From an uncultured Clostridia bacterium (GTDB lineage Bacteria > Bacillota > Clostridia > Christensenellales > Maliibacteriaceae), in the NCBI GenBank assembly GCA_934613185.1, contig CAKTSO010000053.1, positions 1-11,530 on the forward strand: a stretch of 11,530 nt of DNA, given 5' to 3'. How positions within the stretch are numbered: position 1 is the first letter of the stretch; each line of letters starts with the position of its first letter. This document shows, in pieces, positions 6,007 through 11,530 of the stretch. Below the pieces are notes generated by a model. That model made no database searches and was not told where the DNA came from. It was given only the letters and a program-made list of their open reading frames with translations. Position numbers and translations under genes: made by a program.

Positions 6007-7362
6007 TTATTTGCCAACCGTGAAGCTGCCGTCGGCATTCACCGTGACCGTATAACCGGCCGGAACGAACGCTTTGAACTGCTCCAGCGTAAGGCCGGAG
6101 TTTTTGAACGTGCCGCCCATAATCACGAGCGTCGCGCCGCCGTCGTCAACGGGCTTCACGACCCTGCCGTTGCGATAGCAATAGACGTCGATCTTGCCAT
6201 CAACCGTGCCGGTCATCGTCTCGTCAAAGACGACATGCGTTCCTTCTTCTTTTAAGGAAGCGTAATCCCAATGCATGACGTCGAGCGCATATTCGCCGCT
6301 TCTTGCATAAAGATTGGAATTGCCCTTGATCGTGACGTTGCCGCAGTTGGAAGAAAGGACGTAAGAGGTGCCCTTGCTGTTGCCCGCGGTGTCGTTCGCC
6401 TCGCGCATATCGAGCGTGCAGCTGTCGACCGTCAAATCGCTGTAGTTCTGGATCAGGATCGCAACGTTATGATCCTTGTCTTCCCCGTGCTCCGCTTTGT
6501 ACGTTCCGTTTTTCAGCGTCACGGTCGAACCTTGCAGAAGCTGCATGCCGTTGGTCGTCGTATTGGCGGAGCCTTTACCGTAGTTGACGCCGACGGTATT
6601 GCCGTTCATGTCAAGCGTAAACGTATTGCCCTTTGCCGTGACAATGCCGCTCGTCCCGGACACGTCGCTTGCAACCGACACAACAACGTTTTTGTTACCC
6701 GCCGTCGCAACGTCCGCGACCGCAGAAGCGATCCCCGCCGCATCTTTCACGGGATACGCCGCGTCTTTATCATACTGATCGTCGTAGCTGTCCTTTTCAA
6801 CCGTATCCTGCGTCGCATAGACGGTGATCTTGATGCCGCTGAGCTCCATCTTCTGATAGGTGTTGCCCGCGGCTTCGTCCATATGCGCCTGAAGGCAAAG
6901 CATCCCATCCGCAGTCGCGTTCGCCGCAAGATGGCCTTCAAATTTGTCAATATCGACGGCTTCGCTGTCGCGGGAGACGTTCTCTGCATTCACCACGGAG
7001 AAATCAATGACGTCGAGAAGTTCTTTGTCTCCCGTAACATTGTCACGATCGATCTCGATCTTGTACTTGAGCGCAAGATTGCCTGTGTTTTTCACCCGGA
7101 ACGCATTGGTATGGAACGTCACGCCGGGTTCCCAAAGGATGTCATCCGAACCTTTTTCGTTGACAAAACTGAGCGTTTCGACAGTCTTGCCGTCCTTGTC
7201 GACAAGTTCGATACCGAGGTTACCGGCCTGGATCTTGTTGAGACCGCTGGACGCGGTGTCGGTGAACCAGGCGAAGGTCGTTCCGACGAGCATGACGACG
7301 CACAGCATGATCGCCATAATGCTCGCCGCCAATGCTCCTTTGACGGATTTACGGTTTGTCAT
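6007..7362 (-). CDS. SipW-dependent secreted protein, TasA/camelysin-like, with beta-helix-like C-terminus (copy B)
   Basis: This 451-residue exported protein shares a signal peptide with its neighbour that differs at only two residues in the first 39 (MTNRKSVK, hydrophobic core, GTTFAWFTDTASS). A likely cut follows A31. The TasA/camelysin-like region runs to about residue 198, with LWEPG at 76-80, RVKNTGNLALKY at 89-100 and VYATQDTVEKDSYDDQYD at 181-198, the last resembling 206-225 of copy A. The rest is unlike copy A: after about 245 come short beta-strand repeats rich in Asn, Gly and Thr (for example TLDMNGNTV, TVTLKNGTY, NVTIKGNSN, LVIMGGTFK), then a closing FVPAGYTVTVNADGSFTVGK. This pattern fits a right-handed beta-helix surface protein. 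No anchor motif is seen. It has its own promoter and terminator, and AGGAGGA 8 nt before the ATG. Extracellular matrix or adhesion is a family-based guess. Confidence 0.85.
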   Translation of the reverse strand: MTNRKSVKGALAASIMAIMLCVVMLVGTTFAWFTDTASSGLNKIQAGNLGIELVDKDGKTVETLSFVNEKGSDDILWEPGVTFHTNAFRVKNTGNLALKYKIEIDRDNVTGDKELLDVIDFSVVNAENVSRDSEAVDIDKFEGHLAANATADGMLCLQAHMDEAAGNTYQKMELSGIKITVYATQDTVEKDSYDDQYDKDAAYPVKDAAGIASAVADVATAGNKNVVVSVASDVSGTSGIVTAKGNTFTLDMNGNTVGVNYGKGSANTTTNGMQLLQGSTVTLKNGTYKAEHGEDKDHNVAILIQNYSDLTVDSCTLDMREANDTAGNSKGTSYVLSSNCGNVTIKGNSNLYARSGEYALDVMHWDYASLKEEGTHVVFDETMTGTVDGKIDVYCYRNGRVVKPVDDGGATLVIMGGTFKNSGLTLEQFKAFVPAGYTVTVNADGSFTVGK

Positions 7363-7533
7363 TGTGTTTTTCCTCCTACAAGTATTTTTTCAATGACAAT
7401 ATGCAAACGCGGTTTCCCGCGATTACAACACCCCATCGCCGCGTTGTCCCCACACCGCAGACGTTGTTTCCCAATTTCCTTTTCAAGACAGCATACTTGT
7501 TTCAAATCATATCTGTTATTGTCATTATCGATC
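7363..7533 (-). ncRNA. Candidate structured 5' leader RNA, copy B
   Basis: The predicted leader is about 171 nt. On the minus strand AATGACAATA (7526-7517) pairs perfectly with TATTGTCATT (7401-7392) as a 10-bp closing stem. ACAA (7467-7464) pairs with TTGT (7428-7425). In copy A the same helix has ACAG/CTGT, so the pair at 7464:7428 is a compensatory change. The inner hairpin with the GGGG loop (7463-7437) is identical to copy A. The distal hairpin is CGCGG-GAAA-CCGCG (7421-7408), a perfect stem capped by a GNRA tetraloop. It occupies the place of copy A's distal hairpin but differs in sequence. Confidence 0.6.
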
Positions 7534-7539
7534 ACTGGC

Positions 7540-7568
7540 ATTATAGCACAACAGCGTTTAGATATAAA
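7540..7568 (-). promoter_or_regulatory. Promoter of secreted-protein gene B
   Basis: TTTATA (7568-7563), a 17-nt spacer and TATAAT (7545-7540) with a TGC extension are the same as before gene A. The 25-nt block 7524-7548, covering the -10 box and the first transcribed bases, is identical to 5757-5781. Transcription should start near 7533. The stretch 7569-7643 upstream is AT-rich with an A9 run and no gene. Confidence 0.82.
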
Positions 7569-7643
7569 CGGCAATTTCGCTTTCAATTAAAAAAAAATGA
7601 CATAATTATCGTCGAAAATCCCCTCAGAATCGCTCTTAAAATC

Positions 7644-7678
7644 AAAAAAGCGGCACAGCTTTTTTCAAGCCGCGCCGC
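7644..7678 (-). terminator. Intrinsic terminator of the cysteine desulfidase gene
   Basis: On the minus strand a 12-bp stem (GCGGCGCGGCUU with AAGCUGUGCCGC, two G-U wobbles) with a GAAAA loop is followed by six T (7649-7644). It starts 13 nt after the stop codon and closes the operon that enters from the right edge. Confidence 0.92.
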
Positions 7679-7691
7679 GTCGTTTTGCCGT

Positions 7692-8969
7692 TTAGTTGTT
7701 CAGCATGATATTCAAAATCGTGCGATCCGTCTGGTACATACCCTCTTTGGCAAGCACGCCGACGCTCTTGATCGTATCTTCCACATCGGCGGACAGAATG
7801 CCGTCGCCGCCTTTGAAGTTGTTGTGGCTCAGATACATTTCATACCCCAGAAGACCCGCCTGAACGCTCGTGGCGATCTTCGCCGCGCAGGAAGGCTTCG
7901 CGCCGTCGCAGATGATGCCGGAAGTGGTCGCCAGCGTGTTGGTGATCACATGCCCGATGGCCTCGGCGTCCGCGCCCTGCAGATAGGCAATGCCGCAGGC
8001 CGCGCCGCATCCCGCGCTGACCGCGCCGCAGTAGGCGGAAAGGCGGCCGATGCCGGTTTTCTGATGGACGGTGAGCAGATCGCTCAGGGCCACCGCACGG
8101 AGCATTTTCTCTTCCGAGACGCCCAGATGCTTGGCATAGCGCACGACCGGCATACTGGCGGTGATCCCCTGGTTGCCGGAGCCGGAGACGATGACGACGG
8201 GCAGCTCGCAGCCGCTCATACGCGCATCGGAACCCGCCGCCGCATAGGCGCGCGCTTCAGTCGCAATATCCTTCACCGGCGCACTGTCGAGGATCACGGA
8301 GCCGATGTTCGCGCCCCAGCTGTTCTTCAACCCCTCTTCGGCGATCGCACTGTTGTAGTCGATTTGAAGCTTGACCATTTCATAGAACTTTTCAAGCGGA
8401 GCCTCGTTGGCGAAGTCGACGATGTTTTTGACATTCAGCACCGACTTGTCCGTAAGGTTGTCCTCCGCGCTGTCGGAAATGGGCAAAGAAATAATGATTT
8501 CGTCGTTACGACGCGCTTCCACGATGTTCGTATGGTTGTTGGCGATATGCACCATCGCGGTGTTTGCGCCCGCCTTGCCGCTGACGCGAATGTCGAGCAT
8601 GCGCGGGGACTCCATGCAGGAGACCTCGATCGGGCAGGTTTCCATATATTCTTTGATCGCGGGAAGCTGCTCTTTCTTCGTTTTTGCGATAACTTCGAGT
8701 TTCGCATCGGGATCGCCCGCCACGATGCCGGCCGCGACGGCGGCTTTCACGCCGCACAGGCCGCCCGTGTTGGGCACGATTACGCTTTTTACGTTCTTCA
8801 AAATGTTGCCGGAGACTTCGGCCAGAACCGATTCGGGTTCCACACCGAGAATTTTTCTAAGATACGCCGCGGCGTACGCGACTGCGATGGGCTCCGTACA
8901 ACCCATAGCCGGCAGCAATTCTTCTTTCAGGATTGCAACATAGCTGTCAATCAATTTGCTGTCCATCAT
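7692..8969 (-). CDS. cyuA: L-cysteine desulfidase, CyuA/UPF0597 family (iron-sulfur)
   Basis: The 425-residue protein belongs to the CyuA (YhaM)/archaeal CdsB family, related to iron-sulfur L-serine dehydratase alpha subunits. These oxygen-sensitive cytoplasmic enzymes break L-cysteine into pyruvate, ammonia and hydrogen sulfide. PAMGCTEP at 20-27 carries C24, the likely catalytic base. GSGNQG at 263-268 is a family hallmark. C314, C354 and C361 are spaced 40 and 7 residues apart, the spacing I recall for the cluster ligands of the Methanocaldococcus enzyme. C321 and C325 are additional. The length is normal. Two ATGs stand side by side at 8969 and 8966; GGAGGAG lies about 6 nt before the first. 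The gene is the last of the minus-strand run, 120 nt after the ATC hydrolase-like gene. L-serine as a substrate is possible, but the fused single-chain form fits cysteine desulfidase better. Confidence 0.9.
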   Translation of the reverse strand: MMDSKLIDSYVAILKEELLPAMGCTEPIAVAYAAAYLRKILGVEPESVLAEVSGNILKNVKSVIVPNTGGLCGVKAAVAAGIVAGDPDAKLEVIAKTKKEQLPAIKEYMETCPIEVSCMESPRMLDIRVSGKAGANTAMVHIANNHTNIVEARRNDEIIISLPISDSAEDNLTDKSVLNVKNIVDFANEAPLEKFYEMVKLQIDYNSAIAEEGLKNSWGANIGSVILDSAPVKDIATEARAYAAAGSDARMSGCELPVVIVSGSGNQGITASMPVVRYAKHLGVSEEKMLRAVALSDLLTVHQKTGIGRLSAYCGAVSAGCGAACGIAYLQGADAEAIGHVITNTLATTSGIICDGAKPSCAAKIATSVQAGLLGYEMYLSHNNFKGGDGILSADVEDTIKSVGVLAKEGMYQTDRTILNIMLNN

Positions 8970-8999
8970 GCTTATCTCCTCCCTTCGGATGAAAACGCA

Positions 9000-9051
9000 G
9001 GATCGATGCGCCGAGCGGGAGCTTTTCCCCGCGTCCGACGCATCGAAATCC
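9000..9051 (-). other. Strong hairpin between the ATC hydrolase-like gene and cyuA
   Basis: GGAT-CGATGCG (9000-9010) pairs with CGCATCG-ATCC (9039-9051, with a 2-nt bulge), and inside it GCGGG (9015-9019) pairs with CCCGC (9028-9032). No T run follows on the minus strand, so it is not a standard terminator. It could be an mRNA-stabilising or processing hairpin that sets cyuA expression apart from the upstream genes. I see no convincing separate promoter for cyuA in the 120-nt gap. Confidence 0.5.
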
Positions 9052-9089
9052 CGGAAAGTACTATTTTTTGTTGAATCGCAGGATTGAAC

Positions 9090-9599
9090 TTACTTCTTGT
9101 CCTTCACGAGGCGCAGGCGGCACACGGGCGCGCCTTCGGCCAGCGTGGAATCCAGATGGAACGTTGCGCCTTCGACCAGGCTGAAGATGCCGCGGTCGCC
9201 TTCCATGGCGATGTCGCAGCATTTGGCGATGAGCTCCTCGTCGTCCGTCAGCTTCTGCCACGCGGCAAGCAGCGGGCAGTAATGATGGTCGATGATGACC
9301 TCGTCCTCGGAGATCTTGACATACTCTTTTTCAAACGTGCGGGAACCGACGGTGTTGTTCTTGAAGACGTTCGCCACGGCGATCAGGTCGCTGCGGTCGA
9401 TGCCCTCAAAGGACTCCGCGCCGCGGAAGCAGCCGACGCGATGGATCGCGGGACGGCAGTACTCTTCCCAGTCGATGCCGCGCTTGCCGGCTTCGTCGTT
9501 CATGAAGTAGAACCACTCGGCGCGCTGCTCGATGTCGCTGCGGCGAAGGTTGATGATCGGATCGTCCGTGATCGTGGGGGTGTTCTTGATTTTGCTCAT
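9090..9599 (-). CDS. L-2-amino-thiazoline-4-carboxylate (ATC) hydrolase family protein
   Basis: This 169-residue soluble protein resembles the ATC hydrolase family (PF14196). The named member, from Pseudomonas, opens the thiazoline ring of ATC to give N-carbamoyl-L-cysteine, which a separate amidohydrolase turns into L-cysteine. Seen here are IIDHHYCPLLAAWQKL at 102-117 (H105, H106, C108), CCDIAMEGDRG at 127-137 and the closing TLAEGAPVCRLRL at 152-164 (C160). This pattern of paired His, Cys and a Glu-Gly-Asp segment is the part of the family I recognise. The start at 9599 has AGGAGG 11 nt upstream. It follows the methyltransferase-like gene by 50 nt and precedes the cysteine desulfidase, which makes cysteine chemistry plausible. 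The family is broad in Clostridia and many members have no tested substrate, so the exact reaction is uncertain. Confidence 0.75.
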   Translation of the reverse strand: MSKIKNTPTITDDPIINLRRSDIEQRAEWFYFMNDEAGKRGIDWEEYCRPAIHRVGCFRGAESFEGIDRSDLIAVANVFKNNTVGSRTFEKEYVKISEDEVIIDHHYCPLLAAWQKLTDDEELIAKCCDIAMEGDRGIFSLVEGATFHLDSTLAEGAPVCRLRLVKDKK

Positions 9600-9649
9600 A
9601 GTGTCGTATTCCTCCTGTGTCGTTCAAAAGCCGTAGCAAGCAACAGGCT

Positions 9650-10648
9650 TTACTTGCTCAGCTCGTTTGCCTTTTCACGCACCCATTCCAGATGCTCGAT
9701 CGGAGTGTCGCTGGGAACGGTGCAGTCCGCGCCGACGATGACACCGACTTTGCCGCAGTCCGCCAGAAGCTTTTCGACATACGCCTGGATATCTTCCTTG
9801 GAACCGGCGTTGATCAGGCTGCCGGGCATCTGGTCGAAGCCGCCGATGACGGCCTTGCCGTGGAAGTACTTCTTGCCTTCGGCAAGCGTCATGTCCTCTT
9901 CGTGAACCGCCCAGTTGAAGACTGCCGCGGGGTAGTCGCGATAGGCGGCGAGAATGTTCTGACGGCCGCGATAGCCGCAGATATGCAGGATCTGGTTGTC
10001 GCCGAAACGGTTGGCCGTCTCGAGGATCGCGATCTCGGAGGGCGCCACGTACTTGGCATAGGGCTCCAGCGGGATCGTGCGGTGCGAGTTGTTGACGGAA
10101 AGATAGATGCCGTCCATGCCGCCCTCGGTCATGAGCAGTTCGGCAAGATAGGACATGTCTTTCCCGAGAACGTCAAGCGCAAACTTCACGGCGTCGGGAT
10201 CCTGATGCATCAGATCGTCAACGGTGAAAAGATCCGCGGAATCGTTCAGATATTTGGAAAGGTTGAAAATCGGCGAGAAGATGTTGTAGAACACCATCGT
10301 ATCATCGCCCGCATAGCCGCGGACGGTCTTCGCCAGCTTCAGGCAGGCCGCGAAATACGGATGGTTGTGCGGCAGCGGCTCGAACTTGTAAAGATCACGC
10401 GCCTCGTAAACGGCGGGCATGGTGACGGCAGGACGGGTGAACAGGCCGTCGGTCATGATCTTGACAAAATCCGGATGGAATTCTTCGATGAACTTCTTGT
10501 GGCCGGCGTAGTTCTTCTCCATCAGCTCGGGATGGGCAAGGCCGCCGTTGAACTGATCCATCTCAAGGAAATGGAACCAGAAACCGACAGGAATGCGATC
10601 GGTCGGCTCGTTGTGAAAAGCCTTATTTACCAGTTCGCGATTGGTCAT
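9650..10648 (-). CDS. UROD/MtaA-type cobalamin-dependent methyltransferase family protein
   Basis: The 332-residue protein has the fold-family signature of uroporphyrinogen decarboxylase relatives, but it looks like the methyltransferase branch (MtaA, MtbA, CmuA) rather than a haem enzyme. HIC at 222-224 followed by C309 in GADCTVPSDTP forms the HxC...C zinc site used by that branch to activate a thiol for methyl transfer to or from a corrinoid protein. Other familiar blocks are RIPVGFW at 18-24, NWAVHEEDMTLAEGKKYF at 245-262 and GGFDQMP at 269-275. No corrinoid protein or activator is in the window; they may lie further upstream in the operon. AGGAGG lies 9 nt before the ATG. It is 24 nt downstream of livF, so co-transcription is likely. 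Substrate unknown; a thiol or methylated amine or amino acid would fit. Confidence 0.83.
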   Translation of the reverse strand: MTNRELVNKAFHNEPTDRIPVGFWFHFLEMDQFNGGLAHPELMEKNYAGHKKFIEEFHPDFVKIMTDGLFTRPAVTMPAVYEARDLYKFEPLPHNHPYFAACLKLAKTVRGYAGDDTMVFYNIFSPIFNLSKYLNDSADLFTVDDLMHQDPDAVKFALDVLGKDMSYLAELLMTEGGMDGIYLSVNNSHRTIPLEPYAKYVAPSEIAILETANRFGDNQILHICGYRGRQNILAAYRDYPAAVFNWAVHEEDMTLAEGKKYFHGKAVIGGFDQMPGSLINAGSKEDIQAYVEKLLADCGKVGVIVGADCTVPSDTPIEHLEWVREKANELSK

Positions 10649-10672
10649 AGCAATGTGCCTCCTAAAATGTTT

Positions 10673-11395
10673 TTATTGGACGCCGCCAAGGTATGCGGCG
10701 CTGACCTTCGGGTCGCTCAAGAGCTCCGCGCCCTTGCCCTGCATGGCAATCTGACCGTTTTCCATGACATAGGCATAATCGGAAATGGAGAGCGCCATGC
10801 CCGCGTTCTGCTCGACCAAGAGGATGGTCGTGCCCATTTCGTTGATCCGCTTGATCAGTTCAAAAATCTCTTTGATGATCAGCGGCGCAAGACCGAGCGA
10901 CGGCTCGTCAAGCATCAAAAGGCGGGGCATGCCCATCATCGCGCGGCCGACCGCCAGCATCTGCTGCTCGCCGCCGGAAAGCGTCCCGGCGACCTGATGG
11001 CTGCGCTCTTTCAAAATCGGGAAAAGATCATAAACGACGTCGAGCGTCTCGCGGACCTTCTGTTTGTCCTTGACCGTCAGCGCGCCCATCGCAAGATTCT
11101 CGCGGACGCTCATGCGCGGGAAGACCTGGCGACCTTCCGGCGAGAGAATGATGCCCTTTTTGACGATAACGTCGCTGGGCTTGTTCGTGACGTCTTCCCC
11201 TTCGAAGGTGATCTTGCCTTCGGCAGCGTGAACAATGCCCGAGATCGTATTCATCGTCGTGGACTTGCCCGCGCCGTTGGATCCGATCAGCGTGACGATC
11301 TGGCCCTCTTCGACGGCAAGATCGATGCCCTTCAGGGCCTTGATGCTGCCGTAATTGACTTTCAGCCCTTCAATGCGGAGTACTTCTTTTGCCAT
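10673..11395 (-). CDS. livF: Branched-chain amino-acid-type ABC transporter, ATP-binding protein LivF
   Basis: This is the second ATPase of a Liv-type high-affinity importer (HAAT family), acting on the cytoplasmic face of the membrane. I choose the ATG at 11395 (240 residues, normal for LivF) because MAKEVLRIEGLKVNYG is the usual family start and GGAGG lies 9 nt before it; an in-frame upstream extension to 11473 would only overlap livG. Walker A is GSNGAGKST at 38-46, the ABC signature LSGGEQQ at 139-145, and Walker B LLMLDEP at 159-165. VEQN at 194-197 replaces the usual switch-His context, as is common in LivF. The gene starts 4 nt after the livG stop. Liv systems also carry substrates other than Leu/Ile/Val, such as urea or amides, so the neighbours may be the better guide. 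Confidence 0.93.
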   Translation of the reverse strand: MAKEVLRIEGLKVNYGSIKALKGIDLAVEEGQIVTLIGSNGAGKSTTMNTISGIVHAAEGKITFEGEDVTNKPSDVIVKKGIILSPEGRQVFPRMSVRENLAMGALTVKDKQKVRETLDVVYDLFPILKERSHQVAGTLSGGEQQMLAVGRAMMGMPRLLMLDEPSLGLAPLIIKEIFELIKRINEMGTTILLVEQNAGMALSISDYAYVMENGQIAMQGKGAELLSDPKVSAAYLGGVQ

Positions 11396-11399
11396 ACCG

Positions 11400-11530
11400 T
11401 TACACCTCCGTTCCCAGATAGGCGTCGATGACCGCCTGGTTCGACTGGATCTCATCCGGCGTGCCCTCGGCAATCAAATGGCCCTGGTTCTGCACGTAAA
11501 TGCGGTCGCACAGGTTCATGACAAGCTTCA
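11400..11530 (-). CDS. livG: Branched-chain amino-acid-type ABC transporter, ATP-binding protein LivG, C-terminal end
   Basis: Only the last 42 codons and the stop are in the window. They read KLVMNLCDRIYVQNQGHLIA followed by EGTPDEIQSNQAVIDAYLGT and EV. The MNLCDRIYV stretch, EGTP and the final VIDAYLG are typical of the LivG C-terminus, which follows the H-loop region. The gene enters from the right edge on the minus strand and is followed after 4 nt by livF. Its own terminal codons supply the GGAGG that serves livF. The permease genes livH and livM and a binding protein would be expected upstream, outside the window. Confidence 0.85.
   Translation of the reverse strand, partial: KLVMNLCDRIYVQNQGHLIAEGTPDEIQSNQAVIDAYLGTEV

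Larger units (their letters stand above)
7259..7568 (-). repeat. Duplicated promoter-leader-signal peptide module, copy 2
   Basis: This is the second copy of the module at 5489-5801, in the same orientation and offset by 1770 bp across the coding part. Perfect blocks include 7386-7410, 7434-7463, 7479-7495 and 7524-7548. Differences concentrate in the distal hairpin and between blocks. Confidence 0.85.

Noticed and set aside
4399..7590. Plus-strand open frames opposite the secreted proteins
   Set aside because: The minus-strand genes have signal peptides, RBSs, promoters and terminators; the plus-strand frames have none of these.
9055..9089. Separate promoter for cyuA in the gap after the ATC hydrolase-like gene
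   Set aside because: The best hexamers found (TTCAAT and TAGTAC with 19-nt spacing) are weak and unsupported by any second copy.
7356..11431. Long plus-strand open frames (7356-9074, 9084-9905, 9617-11431)
   Set aside because: They are antisense shadows of cyuA, the ATC hydrolase-like gene, the UROD-type gene and livF, all of which have clear family motifs and RBSs.
11396..11473. N-terminal extension of LivF by 26 residues
   Set aside because: It overlaps the livG C-terminus, is Arg/Ser-rich without family similarity, and the internal ATG at 11395 has the RBS and the usual LivF start.

Overview
The window is moderately GC-rich bacterial DNA with strong AGGAGG-type ribosome binding sites, U-tailed intrinsic terminators, SipW-type exported proteins and an HflX of the clostridial layout. 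I read it as a Bacillota (Clostridia) chromosome, probably a gut anaerobe. That placement rests on gene content and signals only. I see no insertion sequence, phage gene, CRISPR array, tRNA or rRNA.

Layout. (1) 1-1014, minus strand: the N-terminal part of an HflX-like GTPase and, 3 nt upstream of it, a family-6 hypoxanthine/uracil-DNA glycosylase. (2) 1150-4328, plus strand: two tandem, clearly paralogous FGGY-family carbohydrate kinases. Each has its own extended -10 promoter and the same short leader. A large hairpin terminator separates them and a bidirectional terminator ends the block. (3) 4414-7362, minus strand: two paralogous secreted proteins with nearly identical SipW-dependent signal peptides, a TasA/camelysin-like N-terminal region and unrelated C-terminal regions that look beta-helical. 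Each is preceded by a copy of the same module of about 310 bp: promoter, leader of about 170 nt, RBS and signal peptide. (4) 7692-11530, minus strand: an apparent operon reading livG (partial), livF, a UROD/MtaA-type cobalamin-dependent methyltransferase homologue, an L-2-amino-thiazoline-4-carboxylate (ATC) hydrolase-family protein, and then a [4Fe-4S] L-cysteine desulfidase (CyuA family) ended by a strong terminator.

How the genes may work together. Region 4 suggests import of an amino-acid-like compound, methyl transfer or thiazoline ring chemistry, and final breakdown of cysteine to pyruvate, ammonia and sulfide. The individual families are recognisable; the joint pathway is inference. 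The kinases in region 2 would phosphorylate sugars or polyols, but no isomerase, aldolase or sugar transporter lies nearby to name a substrate.

The most interesting signal is the duplicated leader RNA in region 3. Both copies keep the same set of helices: a long closing stem, a hairpin with an invariant inner stem and GGGG loop, and a distal hairpin. One base pair changes in a compensatory way, and the distal hairpin keeps its fold while its sequence changes. I do not recognise it as a known riboswitch class.
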